64,000 nucleotides of DNA from Capillidium heterosporum (GCA_016630905.1 WBMQ01000010.1:496001-560000); one strand, 5' to 3'; shown: positions 1 to 12,177, counted from the first letter of the stretch. Numbers and translations are program-made. The notes: generated from the letters alone by a model not told the origin.

Positions 1-526
1 ATCTCAACTGGTCACAGCCTTTAATGTTTTTGGTGCACAAGTTTGGTTCAAATTTCCAAACATTGCCCATAATGATGTCTGCAAAAAATTAGATATCTTT
101 AGGTTTAATTCCCAACATTACCTCCTTGCTCATATCACAACATCTCTCTTCAAAATCAAAGTAGCATGGTTGGACTAAGGCGTATTTACTATTTTCGTGG
201 TTTGGAAAAGCTTACTATTCTGAAAAATGATCTAGTATAGTTTTACTGTGTAAAGGTATGTACAGGAGCCATTAAGTTCACTTTATAAATTTGTCTTAAT
301 ATTATTGAATTCAATTTGAAGACGAGATATCTAAAACTAATTTGTACAACTTATAATAATAATCATACGTCAGCAGTTTTAAAAATATAACTAATTTAAA
401 TACATTTAAAAGTATTTTTATATAGCGAATACTTTAACTTTTGAATATATGATGGGTATTTATTGGATTGATGTATGAAGTAGCTAAAATCAGGAAATCG
501 CGATTGAGTAGGAAATTTGTGTCTAA
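1..526. other. Intergenic, no gene seen
   Basis: AT-rich sequence with stops in all frames. I see no convincing exon, RNA gene or repeat. The right part is downstream of the leftward proline-rich gene and would hold its 3' UTR. Confidence 0.5.
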
Positions 527-1033
527 CTAGGCAGTTGGGGCTTGTGCAGGAGCGTTTGCAGGTACAGGTTCTGGTTTGGGAACTGGGGTCGGGGCCGGAG
601 GGGGAGCTGGAGCCAAGATTTCCACAGAAGCGGAACCTGATGCCGGTGCTGGAGGGGGGACAGGTGCTGGTGCTGGGTTCGGGTTTGGATTAGGTCCCGG
701 TTGAGGAGGTGGGGGTGGAGTCTGTCCAACTGGAGCTGGGGCCGGGTTCTTGATGACCTGAGGTTTCTTAGGTTTCGATGGCACCTTGGGTTTCGTCCCA
801 GCTTTGGGAGGGGCAGGCTTTTTAGGTTTAGGTATACTCTTAGCCTTAGGTTTAGATGGAGTTTTGACAATTTTAGGAGGATCAGCACTAGCATTCTCAT
901 TAACGTTGACGTTAGGCAGGTTGGCAGCTACGTCTGGGCTATTGTTGGAGAAAGCATCGATCTCTTGAGAGGGTATAGCTAAAACGGTGGATACTAGTAA
1001 GAGCCCTATAAAGTACAAAGATTTGGGGATCAT
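527..1033 (-). CDS. Secreted Pro/Ala/Lys-rich low-complexity protein
   Basis: Single-exon ORF of 168 aa. It starts with a textbook signal peptide: Met-Ile-Pro-Lys, then a hydrophobic core (LYFIGLLLVSTVLA) and a plausible cleavage site near residue 19-20. A short Asn-rich stretch follows, then a Lys/Pro-rich block (about residues 53-95, KPK/PSKPK units), then a Pro/Ala block (about 96-168) with PPPPP, NPNPNP and PAPAP runs. No cysteines are visible in the mature part. The composition suggests an extracellular or wall-associated protein, with the Lys-Pro part able to bind acidic polymers; that is inference. The opposite-strand ORFs over it are compositional shadows. Not assignable to a named family. 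Confidence 0.7.
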   Translation of the reverse strand: MIPKSLYFIGLLLVSTVLAIPSQEIDAFSNNSPDVAANLPNVNVNENASADPPKIVKTPSKPKAKSIPKPKKPAPPKAGTKPKVPSKPKKPQVIKNPAPAPVGQTPPPPPQPGPNPNPNPAPAPVPPPAPASGSASVEILAPAPPPAPTPVPKPEPVPANAPAQAPTA

Positions 1034-1917
1034 GTTTTATAAATTTTAATATGCTTTTGTTGTAAGTCTTATACTTTAACTGTGGGTACCAAGGATTGTA
1101 TATATATACTATATTTATCTTTGACGTTAATTTGAAACTATAAGGCTCATTTAGTCGGCAATTTTTTGCAGTTGGTTTGATTCCAATAGTTTTGATAATC
1201 ATACTTCCGAGATCTATAGTTTCTATAGGGATATTTGCTTGACTTAAATTTACGGTAGATTACCTAACCTTCCTACCGGTATATGTGCCCTATACCTTAT
1301 ACACACTTCCTTTTCAATCCCTGTCAAGCAGTTTAGTTGTATCTACCATTTAATTGTCAACGGATTTTGCAAATCGTTCAAAGCTTAAACTTTTTCTAAT
1401 CCAAGTGATTTCTTGAAAAAGTGTATTAATTTGGAGAACAAGACATATGTGGGATCGAATGATATATGGTAGTAACTGATAGTATGAGATAATCATAAGA
1501 ATTGCCAAGTAGATATCATTAGAGTGTATTTAAAATAAAGCTACCTGAAATAAGATACTGTTCGCACTAATTGATAGGCTGGGCTTGTCCCAAAGACGCT
1601 GTAAATGTAATAGAGCACAAATATGTTGACTACAATCAGCTACAACAAAATCAATTAGTTTAGAAAAATTGATCTATATGCTTTGGTTATGTAGTAAAAA
1701 AAGATTATGTCGTGAAGGAAACAGGCTGTACATTTCCAAGACACCTTTATAAACTAACTTTACTATTCCATAAGCCTCTATAGTACATTTCGATTTGATT
1801 TTGAAAAGCTACACATGAAGTGTAAGCACCCTTTCATTTAGTATTTTGACATACTTTGAGATTCCTTGAAGCCCTAATTTGAGAGGATTAAAAAGTACAG
1901 TTCGAAGAAGCTAAGCT
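1034..1917. other. Intergenic, no gene seen
   Basis: AT-rich with frequent stops. The part next to 1034 includes a TATATATA run around 1099-1108, suitably placed for the promoter of the leftward secreted protein gene. Nothing else recognised. Confidence 0.45.
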
Positions 1918-2454
1918 TTGGTAAAGCCCAATTTCCCAAAAGATGCATCCAAAGCAACGTTATATATTTCAGTAAAAAGGCATATCAAGTTATCTAAGGC
2001 TTGTGGAGATATAAATGGTGGATTAGTTGCCAAACTGGTAAGGGTTTGGAATTTAATACCTTCTATCAAAAAGATGCAACATAACGACAGATACTTAGGT
2101 ACGCAATCGGTTGTCATAGCCAATATCAGTACTCTTTCAAATACAACTAAACTTTCAAGCCATAGCCTTAGTAGAATAGAACGTAAGAGGTCGTGTAAGT
2201 TTAGCTTGAAGTTGGCGTTGCTGTTGATAAGACGTCAGAGATTCTGGAGATGATTGATAGTTATGTTTGACATTACTTTGCTTGTAACCCAGTTAGTCTA
2301 CATTCAAGCTAAGTTTAGAGATGGAAAGAGCAAAGGGTTTTCAAGGCTGGAGGAAAGCATAGTATCTAAGCAGCAACAGTTAATATATACTTTATCTGCA
2401 AGTGTTTTTTATTGTAATATACTATATAGCAACCTTTCCATTATCGATTCCTGA
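1918..2454 (+). pseudogene. Long open frame with one internal stop, possible mobile-element relic
   Basis: The frame stays open from about 1918 to 2454 apart from one TGA at about 2251-2253, long for such AT-rich DNA. There is no ATG at the left end. The translation has a helical, Leu/Lys-rich middle with an RRQRFWR motif just before the stop. It loosely recalls the gag-like part of retroelements, but I could not match it firmly. It may be chance. Confidence 0.2.
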
Positions 2455-3228
2455 AATAAGGATCCTATATTGATACTCCTCAATCTGTACATTAAGCTAA
2501 TTATGAGTTGGCTTCCTTTCCTTTGACAGCTTCTTTTTGATATTTATCACTAAATACAAACAGCTGCCATCTCCAACAGCATAAAATGTAGTTTTAAAGA
2601 GATTAGATGGTACGATACAACCACCTGTACCCTCAAGTTAATCGGTGATTCCCATTTAGAAATTGATGGTGCAACATTCCGGCACTTTTATTTAAATTTT
2701 ATCAGGCTTGCCGAGTTTCCAAATGAGAAGGATTTAGGAACTACTTAAAATAGAAATATATAACACTTATTATAGATATGTTTAAGGATTTTGTTCGACT
2801 TTTCTTTAGGAATCGAGTTCATTATAGTTTTATGATGGAAACACAACTTTAATTAAAGCTATGGTGGGTTCATATTATCGGTATGTGGTAATTCTGGTTC
2901 TACTGTACTCAATCCATCCAGTGAAACTTGAAATTAATTGATTGAGTTTGGTATTGGTAGAGAACAGTCTTCTCCTAATAACTATAGGTTGTACAGTAGC
3001 TTTTATTTACTTATTCATCCTTAATGAAGATGGGTGATTTAGTTATGTACCAAAGTAGCTGATTGAAAAAAGGATAAGCTCTCAACTTTTAAACTTATAT
3101 CACAAAGTATCCACCTTTTATCAGTAAAATCTTAAGCTTAACAACTTTATTAAACTTAAGCCAGTAACCTGCTTTCAAACTCAAAAATCTTATCGACCTA
3201 TTCCCTTGGAATATTTTTACATACGGTT
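2455..3228. other. Intergenic, no gene seen
   Basis: AT-rich, no ORF of note and no splice-linked exons recognised. The region next to 3228 holds the 3' end of the sulfurtransferase gene. Confidence 0.4.
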
Positions 3229-4854
3229 TTAAAAGTCATGTTCCCGCTCCTCTCCCGTCTCCACTATAGCCTCAGGTCGATCCCTATAATCCTGCCAAGA
3301 ACCGTCATAAACACTAACGTTGAAGAATCGCGGTAAAGTTGTCTCAGTCTCCACCATATCTAAATCGTAATACTGGGCGTACCGTAAGATGTACCACATG
3401 GCGGTAGCTTGGGATCCATCCTCTAAAACCATTTGTTAAAAATGAGTTAAACTAAATTGAAAATATATATTAAGCACAAGCAAACTTACCACACATACAT
3501 ATGGAGGGGTACCGCATGTTAATGGGGAGCAAAATCTCTTGTAATTCGTTACTGATCTTGAACTTACCTACCCTACCAAAGAACTTGTCCTTATAGGAAA
3601 TGGGGTCACACAGCTTGGGGATGGGGAAGTTGAAGGCATTGGGGATATGACCTGATTTTATAACACCATCCTCATCACCTTCAAATCTAATTGCAATTAT
3701 AAATAAAGTTTACTTGATAAAATTTCTTACTGGATCTTGGGTCTAGAATCTACGATTTGTGTTTTAGGGTCGGACTCCTTGGCCACTTTGAGGACGTCGT
3801 TGAAGTTTTTTATGAGACTTAGTTCCAGATCTAAGGGGATGGGGTACGGCTCCTATTAAAAAAGTAAATTTAACAAACGTTGATATCTAATAAGTACCTT
3901 GGAAGTATACCTCAGATTACAATCTTCTTTACATATGCGATTCCCTAACTCCATAAACTCGATCATACCACCGTGTAGTAATGAGACCTTGTTGTGCTTG
4001 AAGACTTTGAAGATCCAGAAGGCTCGCGAACTACAGAAATTTCCCATATCGTAAAGTACTAGATGGTCGGTTGGTAGGATGCCAAGTTCAGCTATTGATC
4101 TTTTAAATTAAGACTTAAAGTAGGGTAAATTACTCATGTGACTGGCGAAGGTTTCGGGAGTGGGTAGCTTCAAACTCTTGTCAGAGACATCTGTTATTTT
4201 GGTTAGGTCAAAGTATCGAGCACCCTAATTTTAAATAAAAAAGGTTGTGAGAGTTAACATGATATAAATCTATCTCAATATTTACTTTGATATGGAACTT
4301 TTTATAGTTTGTCTTTCCGTCTAATTGGTTTAAAGGAGAGGTTATGGTAGTATCCAGTAGTATATGGCCGGTTAGGTTCGTCAACCTACGTTTCAGCCAA
4401 TTGATGGATACTAGAGGTGGAACTACCATTTAAAAATATAAGAACTAAGCTAGTTGAGAATGTATAAGTTACCACTTAAAACTTCGTTACCAACGGTACC
4501 CAGCTTAGGATAGCTCTCTACAACCATAATCTTGGACTTTTTGTTTGCCAACTGCTTCTGGTATCGATGGTTACGCTGCCACAGCCGCACCTGTACTAGT
4601 TCTGCTTTCAGCAGACGTTGCCGTTCAGCTTCGTATTCAGTATCACTTTCAGTTCTTGGGAAAAATGGTTGTGAATAAGTATCGATGGAATCATCGTGGT
4701 TTTTTTGGAGGTCTGGTGTTTGGGTTGCTTCTGTAGTTGGGGAAGCTTCCGGTTCGGATGTTCTGTCGGATTCATGTTTGAACTCCATTGCATTCATTAG
4801 GTTTAGATTGGATTTGTAAAACGTGAAAGTTAGCTGAACTTCTACTTTATCCAT
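3229..4854 (-). CDS. Two-domain thiosulfate/3-mercaptopyruvate sulfurtransferase with N-terminal extension
   Basis: Seven exons: 4854-4473, 4422-4286, 4224-4134, 4091-3898, 3852-3731, 3686-3490, 3422-3229 (438 aa). From VPPLVSINW onward the protein follows mercaptopyruvate sulfurtransferase along its whole length. The inactive first rhodanese domain has LLDTT and YDMGNF..RAFWIFKVF..VSLLHGG. The catalytic second domain has IVDSRPK, the GHIPNAFNFP motif and the active-site loop C-E-D-G-S-Q-A (family CGSGVTA), created by the last splice junction. Near the end, VSVYDGSW matches the family's IYDGSW. Known role: moves sulfur from mercaptopyruvate or thiosulfate to an acceptor, via a persulfide on that Cys. 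The first exon adds about 127 aa, Ser/Thr/Glu-rich and then helical, not found in usual family members. An ATG at 4429, inside the first intron, would give a normal-length 313-aa protein, so alternative starts are possible. Confidence 0.85.
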
Positions 4855-5015
4855 TTGACGTCAGTTTTATCTCGATAGAGTTTAAAGAATTGAGGCATAA
4901 AACTTTTTCAAAGAACAAATTTTAGCAAGGTTGTTCTATTGTTGAAGGAGAGAGCTGATTGAAACTTAAAACAACACCGCCAAACATTTACAACGGTATA
5001 TAGAATAAAGGTATA
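4855..5015. promoter_or_regulatory. Divergent promoter between sulfurtransferase and NAT10/Kre33 genes
   Basis: Only 161 bp separate the two head-to-head start codons (4854 leftward, 5016 rightward), so both promoters and 5' UTRs must lie here or overlap. A TATATAG stretch at 4997-5003 is very close to the right-hand ATG. No specific factor site was identified. Confidence 0.5.
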
Positions 5016-8000
5016 ATGGTAAAGAAGGCATTGGACCAGCGTATAAACAACCTGTTGAAGAATGGGGTCGCCAAACGGGAACGTAGTATGATAGTCATAG
5101 TTGGTGACAAGGGCAAAGACCAAGTAAACTTCCACTTCGAACTTCAAAAATTAAATGACAAATTTTTCAATAGGTAGTCAACTTACATTGGTTACTCTCC
5201 CAAAATCGAGTTACTGCAAGACCGAGTGTACTTTGGTGCTACAAGAAAGATTTAGGATTCAACAGGTAGAAAATTTTTGATTGTAGAAAATTTTATTGAA
5301 ACATAATAAAAATAGTAACCGTAAGCGTCGTGAGCAGAAGATAAGAACTGAAATAAAGAAAGGAGTACGTGAGGTAAACGAAGAGGATCCTTTCGAGCTC
5401 TTCATCTCGGTTACCAACATCCGTTACACCTACTACAAGGAGTCTCACAAAATCTTGGGTAATACTTACGGCATGTGTGTACTCCAGGTAACTTTTTTAA
5501 ATTGAACCTTTATATTGAAGCCAAAATGACTAGGACTTTGAAGCTTTGACACCTAATTTGTTAGCCCGTACTATTGAGACGGTAGAAGGAGGAGGTTTAA
5601 TTGTCTTATTGTTACGTACCATGAAATCACTGAAACAGCTGTACACGATGACTATGGACGTTCACTCAAGGTACCGAACCGAAGCCTACGATGATGTCAC
5701 CAACAGATTCAACGAGCGATTTATCCTATCCTTAGGATCTTCATCCTCCTGCCTAGTTGTTGACGATGAGTTGAACGTGCTTCCGATATCAGCTGCCAAG
5801 GACCTTAAAGCCCTTCCAGCCAACTTCACGGTAACTAATTTTTCACCCGATAATACTAACTTTATTAAGATGGAAGAATCAGTCCATGAGACTGAGCTGC
5901 AAAGTCTTAAAGAATCGATGGCCGATACCCAACCCATAGGTGCCCTAATCAACACGGCCAAGACCCTGGACCAGGCCAAGGCATTACTCACTTTCGTAGA
6001 AGGAATCTCGGAGAAGACTTTGAGATCGACCGTAACTTTAACTGCTGGTCGTGGTCGTGGTAAATCAGCTGCCCTAGGCATGGCCATAGCTGCTGCTGTT
6101 GCCTACGGTTATGCCAACATCTTCGTCACTTCCCCTCATCCCGACAACTTGAAGACATTGTTTCAATTCATTTTCAAAGGTTTCGATGCCTTAAACTACC
6201 AGGAACATCTCGACTACGATCTAGTACAGTCCACTAACCCCGACTTCAACAAGGCTATCGTCAGAGTCAACGTATTTAGACAGCATAGACAAACAATCCA
6301 GTACATTCAACCCCAAGACCATATGACCTTGGCTCAGGCTGAATTGCTGGTTATCGATGAGGCAGCTGCCATTCCCTTGCCGATCGTACGTAACTTACTT
6401 GGGCCCTACCTCGTGTTCATGGCCTCTACCGTAAACGGGTACGAAGGTACTGGAAGATCACTCACCCTTAAGCTATTCCAGCAGCTGCGAGAGCAGGCAC
6501 GTGGCTTCGTCGGTAAATCGGCCTCAACCGTAACTACTGAGCAGGGCCCTGTCGTCAATCGGACTGGTAAATTGGCCAAGTCGAGTGAGGTAAACACGAC
6601 TGCCTCGATTAGCTCCGGTGGCCGTAGCTTACGTGAAATTCAACTCAATGAACCTATCCGTTATGCACCCGACGACCCCATCGAAGCTTGGTTGAACAAG
6701 TTGTTGTGCCTCGACGTTTCGGTATCAAAGACCCCTCAGGGCTGTCCCCATCCAGACCAATGCCAACTGTTCGTAGTCAATAGGGATACCCTGTTCTCCT
6801 ATCACCCGGTCTCCGAGGCTTTCTTACAGCGGATGATGGCTCTGTACGTTGCCAGCCATTACAAAAACTCGCCCAATGACCTGCAGCTGTTGTCGGATGC
6901 TCCTGCCCATCACCTGTTTGTATTATTACCTCCAGTTGATCCCGAGGCTACTGTACTCCCCGATCCCTTGTGTGTCGTTCAAGTATGTTTGGAAGGTAAG
7001 ATCTCGCGACAGTCGGTCCTCAACTCGTTGAGTCGAGGTAACCGAGCTGCTGGTGATCTCATTCCTTGGTTGGTTTCCCAGCAGGTAAACAGATCTTAAA
7101 AGTTTTCACCATTTAACAGTTTTTATTCTTTAGTTCCAAGATGACGACTTTGCCAGTTTATCTGGTGCCCGTGTAGTACGTATTGCCACCCACCCCGACT
7201 ACGTCAAAATGGGCTATGGTGCTCGAGCTCTACAGCTTTTGAACGACTACTACTCTCACAAGATCACCAGCATCTCCGAGTCCCAACCTCAGCTACAGAC
7301 TTACAATCGTAAGGATGACTTGGCTGCCAAGAGCTTGAAAGAGGATAGACTTGCGGTGCGAGATCCTACTACGATGCCACCCCTCCTTCTACAACTGAGT
7401 GAGGCACCACCTCCGAAGGTTCACTACTTGGGTGTCAGCTACGGACTTACAGCCCAGCTACACAAGTTCTGGAAACGAGCCGGTTATCTACCTCTTTACG
7501 TGCGTCAGACCCCCAACGAGCTCACCGGTGAACACACCTGTGTCATGGTATCCCCACTGAACCGGGACGGTAAGGAAGAGTTCAGCGTGGGACTTCCCCA
7601 GTGGAGCACAACTTTCGCCTTGGACTTCCACAAGCGGTTCTTGAGCCTACTGTCCTACCAGTTCAAGAGCTTCCCCTCTATTTTGGCCTTGTCGGTGCTA
7701 GAGGCTGCCTCCAGCTCTAATTTGGACCAGCCTATCAATTCGACTACGTTAAGATACGACTTTAGTCCCTACGACCTCAAACGCCTCGAATCCTATGCCA
7801 ACCACTTGCTGGACTATCACGTCATTATGGATCTGGTACCCACCCTAGCCAAGTACCACTTCTCCGGTAAGATCAATCAAGTTAAGTTGTCGGGTGTCCA
7901 ATCCACGCTGCTGCTAGCCCTTGGGTTACAGCACAAGAGCTTCGAAGAGATCTCGGAGGAGTTGAACCTACCGGTGTCGCAGTTGCTTGCATTGTTTGCC

Positions 8001-8489
8001 AAGAGCATCAAGAAGATGGCTACCCACCTCAACGACATCGAGAAGCACAAGATTGTCGAGGAGAACCCCACTTTGAAATCCAACTCGGTAGCCACTTTTG
8101 ACAAACCAAGTGCCAAAGGCGTCCGCGACCTCGAAGATGATGCCCAGTGGGATCCTTTAAACCAGGATTTGGATAAAGATCTTGACGAAGAAGGTTTACA
8201 AAGATTGGAAGCCATCCGCGAGCGCCAGAAATTAATGTTAGGACCTCAGGAGATCAACAAGTTCAAGCTCCCTCAGTTAGATATCGATGACAACTTGAAG
8301 TTGATGGATGAAAATGCTAGCACTGTCGTCAGCGTCAAGAGTTCTAAGACTAAGGAAGGTGTCAAGGATTTCGCTGAGAAGTTGGCTAAGCGGGGCATGG
8401 AATTGGAAACCTACGGTGGTGACAAAGGTAAGGGTAAGATGAGTAAAATGTCTAAGGGTGTCAAAGGATCAAAGGGGAAGAAGAAATAG
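5016..8489 (+). CDS. KRE33: RNA cytidine acetyltransferase (NAT10/Kre33)
   Basis: Five exons: 5016-5123, 5174-5265, 5316-5487, 5534-7084, 7134-8489 (1092 aa; human NAT10 about 1025). Known role: makes N4-acetylcytidine in 18S rRNA and in some tRNAs, using acetyl-CoA and ATP, in the nucleolus. Evidence in order: N-terminal GDKGKDQ|VVNLHW and TARPSVLWCYKKDLGF; the near-invariant ILGNTYGMCVLQDFEALTPN spanning intron 3; the RecA-like helicase with Walker A TAGRGRGKSAA (about residues 295-305) and VIDEAAAIPLP; the GNAT acetyltransferase region around VVRIATHPDYVKMGYGARAL; and a Lys-rich C-terminus. The 5' exons are tiny and easily missed. The start at 5016 gives the conserved N-terminus. The introns are 44-50 nt. 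No missing key residue noticed. Confidence 0.97.
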
Positions 8490-9397
8490 ATATAGGTATA
8501 GTGCCTTAGTGGAGATCTTCTTTTGTTAGATGGATGTTAGTATAGAACTATATGCCTTTAGTAAAGTTTATATTTTTTAGCTTTCTACTTTAATTGTAAC
8601 CAATATATTTTAATATTTACCACACTACAAATAGTGCTGGAGTAGCGTCGTGAAAAGTTTTAGTTTAAAATGTCTTGCTATCCTGAACTATTTGATTTTC
8701 AAATGGATCTTTGATTCAAGCTAGCTATCTTTGAAACTTGATTCTATGGGTGCTACTATAATACCTAATATAACTAAATCTGGCTGTATTTTATTAAAAA
8801 TGGTAATATACAACTGGGCTTTAATGATGTACAAGCCAAATTTTAGCTATAGTAACTTTACATCAAAACCCAGCTATTAGTCCTAAGCTTTTAAGAAAAG
8901 GTATGTTAGCTCAATCTTATACTAAATTTCCTAAATTAATTTATTTTGGATGCTTTTTAGGAACATAGATATTACTTGACGGTTAGATTAATGCAAATAC
9001 CTTTCCATCATAAATTATATATAATCTGTCAACCAAGTATAATTAGTTAAACCTTGATGGATTATGGCATTTAGTTCTAGTATATCACATTTAATTTGAA
9101 AGGGACTTATAGAGTCCGTTAAGAATTGCAACTAGAACTAAACTCCCCATTTCTATCAATTCTCCAAGCAAATACTTTTAAATATAACATTCCAAAATTT
9201 AAAATGAAATCATGCACTTAAACTATTAAATTTTAATAAGTTGTGTAAATAAAAATTAATATATTTATTAGTAAGAAAACAAACAGTTGTACCCATACAG
9301 CATATTTGTTTAGCTTAAAGGTAGTCAACTAGTTTATGCCAAGAATTAGTCGCGACAGTTCATGAAATTATCCAAGTTGCCATAATTGAAGTACTGG
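8490..9397. other. Intergenic, no gene seen
   Basis: 3' flanks of two converging genes. AT-rich; no exon, RNA gene or repeat recognised. Confidence 0.45.
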
Positions 9398-10356
9398 CTA
9401 AAACTTATGTAGGCGTCTCTCAAAAGCGTAGAGAAAAGGCTGCAGCTGCATATTATCATAGTAAGTTGTATATATCACAAGCCTGATTTCGCTGTCATTG
9501 TAGTTACTTAATGTACTTTGATTGTACATGATGCTGAAGTCATCATTGACGCTATAGCTAATGGCCGGATTGGAAGGGGTAATAGCAGTTGCAAGATTGA
9601 AGTTCAAAGAATTGAAACTGAAGCCCAATAGAGAACTAGTTATTTTAGTATAGTAGCTGTTATAGGATGGATTGTAGTAGTTCGAAGGTAACTAGTAACT
9701 CATAGAGTTGAAGTTGTTGTTGGTGGAAGAGTGCAAGTAAGGGTTGTGATTAATAGTGAGATGCAGGTAGGTACTACTATTGGTTGTAGAGTGCAAGTAA
9801 GTGCTTCCAATAGCGCCAATGAAGTTAATTTTGACGTCCCTAGTTTCAGCAATGATAGTGATCTGTACGATACGCTTGTTCTCAGATTTATGGCTCTGGT
9901 ACCAGATGGATATGATCCTCCTGGACATGAAGGTTAACGATATCAGCTCATTTACAGGCATTCTGTTTCCTTTGGCCAAGAACTTCAAGTAGACCTGCTC
10001 CAAGACCTTGTTGATTTTGGTAGTAGGACTCCGTTTAGCCTTTATATTGGGATTGTATTTCTTAGTTCTGAACACATAAGTGGATTTTAGGAATAGCTTA
10101 GTCTTGGATGTCGTTATTATTATATCCTAGAAAGGGTAAATTTAGGCTATGTTAGTTAAAATGGTTTAAAGTGAATGTAATTGAACTTTTTATGGCATTT
10201 AGAACTGTCTATATTTTTCACTAAAGGAATAGGCTGCCGCACTTGTAGACTTTGTTCTAAATTTGAAAACTTCTGTAAGAGAAGTAGCTGATCACTGAAG
10301 TCTATACCACACACCAACACCTGGTTTGGAAGCACCTGGTCAGACTTAGCTGTCAT
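9398..10356 (-). CDS. Divergent homeodomain-like transcription factor with in-frame UAG
   Basis: Exon 1 10356-10222 starts with ATG; a 95-nt intron (GTGAAA..CTAAC..CTAG) joins in phase to an exon beginning at 10126. The second exon encodes a diverged homeodomain: basic arm KAKRSPTTKINKVLEQVY, a middle helix, and the recognition helix RRIISIWYQSHKSENKR, which corresponds to the usual VxIWFQNRRxKxKR. Trp is kept, the Asn/Arg contact residues are changed (QSHKS). Three imperfect TYLHSTTN / TYLHLTIN / PYLHSSTN units follow. A single TAG at 9692-9694 then interrupts a frame that is otherwise open to 9398 (about 98 more codons, Asn/Ser/Tyr-rich). The protein is 189 aa if it ends at the TAG. It could be a real short protein, readthrough, a sequencing error or an early pseudogene. 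Confidence 0.6.
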
Positions 10357-10389
10357 CGATATTATACGAAAACTGATTATTAGTCAAAC

Positions 10390-11060
10390 CAGCTGATATG
10401 AGAAGGTGATTTTTGGAACAACGCTTCAGCAGCTATGGACTCGTTGGATGTACAACCGTAGAGATAAGTCATGATCTTCACTATTATTTGCCTAGCACTT
10501 TGTAAATTTACGAGATTAGCGGACTCAAGGCTTCTAAAATAGGATGATGGTCGTCTTTTAATTAGTTATGGTATGGAGATGCTGTTGATAACTTACCTTT
10601 TCCAATATATCTATAGTTTACCTACACCTATCTTCAATAAAAGAATGTTGGATACTAATGTATTCCAGGTGAAGAAGCATAATTTACTTCAATAGATCAA
10701 TAGTTTATACTTTAGACCAATATATAATTAGGATAGATTGAAAATAAGCTAAACTAAATTTCTACATCTAAATTCCTTGATAATATCCAAAAAGAGTTAT
10801 ATCCAAGTTCAAACCAGTTGCTAAAATTGTGCCTAGAGCATCATTAGAAGCATAAGTGTAATTCGGGAGAGGAGCAATAAAGATATCCAGTAGCATCTCC
10901 CTCACAATATGTTTCCTTTCGTGCAAATGTTGACCTATCTGAACGAAAAAGTAAAATTTTGAGGATGCGATTTTAGCAACCTAACAGGGTGCCATCCTCT
11001 TCTAGCCCGTAGGTATCAAACTTCCTTTATGAGCCCATACTCCAGGTGACAAATTTAGGA
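10390..11060 (-). pseudogene. Degenerate multi-exon coding sequence, unidentified
   Basis: Three coding-like blocks lie in order on the minus strand. About 11060-10980 has KFDTYGLEEDGTLL, with stops beside it. About 10950-10790 carries IGQHLHERKHIVREMLLD and a downstream GTILATGLNLDITLF. About 10530-10376 has SLESANLVNLQSARQIIVK and ends in WFD-stop. A good donor/acceptor pair (GTAAGT..TTTTAG) sits between about 10605 and 10530, but the upstream exon frame is broken by stops. This looks like an old gene, not chance, but I cannot name the family. It may instead be a real gene whose exons I failed to join. Confidence 0.35.
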
Positions 11061-12177
11061 CTGCTGGTTGCAACTGCTCTATATGGAACTACATCTTTTA
11101 GTTATACGGTTAAAATATGACTAGTAGCAATCTTTGTAAAAATTTTACTAAATATAGCTGCAACAAACCCATAATAAACATCGTTTAAGATGGGAAATTA
11201 CTGCTTTATGCGTCTTTTTGTTTAAGGAAATACCTAGTAAAGACTTAGTCTATTAATTTATTGCTTTGCTTCAATATATACTTAAATTACTTAAGATTTA
11301 ATCAATACAAATACAGACTCCGAGGTATGAAGGATCGAAGCATCATATGAAGAGTTCAAATTTAAACAATCACAAGTCACGCCCACTCCCTATAAGGCAA
11401 GTTCTAGGATTTCAATGTTAGAATATAAAAGTATATATTTAAAAGGTTTGTTAAGCTTCCATTAGATTCAACCATTTCTTTCCATATAATAATTGTAGAA
11501 CATAGCGCTATTTAAACTATACTTTGCAGATAATAGTGCATAGAGGCTACTACATTTACATCCAATCGGTAGCTATCATTTAATGTTTTTTACTATGAAA
11601 GCATATAGAATTGATATATGTAATAGTTAAAATCATGATATAAATAGTAAATGATAATTAGTAATTAGGTGTGTCGTTTACTAGTTAGCTAATTTGTACT
11701 TTGATTTCAACTTACTTTTGTTACATATCAGGCTTTTTTGGGGTTTTGACGTATATTAAAAACAGGAAGCATCCAGTAAGCACTTTCATATAGAATTACA
11801 CTCCAATTTGATATATCTATACACTTTCAGTCAAATGATTATACTTCAGGATAAGTTTCTCAATTGATATCAAACATGAATCCATATCAAAGCTATTAAA
11901 TTTCTTCAAAGATAAAGGTATAAATATAATCTTTAAGAGACGCCCACCTTCATACAAACTTCATTGGCTTTCTAGACATAATTGGTCTTGATTAAAAAAT
12001 ATACGCATATATCAAATTAAAACGATATAATTGCTATCACATCAATAAAAGTCAAGGTTAAATCCAAATCATCTCTCTACTATTAAGAAAAAATATTCGC
12101 TGCAGGATGTTAAACCAACTAAACTTAGAATAAACCAAATGCTAAAGCAACTGTTTTTACTCTTTTATTAAAAAGGT
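11061..12177. other. Intergenic, no gene seen
   Basis: AT-rich with dense stops. No exon or structured RNA recognised. Confidence 0.4.

Noticed and set aside
4208-4429. Sulfurtransferase starting at ATG 4429 as the only model
   Set aside because: A consensus intron joins the upstream ORF in phase, so I preferred the longer gene; the short start is kept as a possible isoform.
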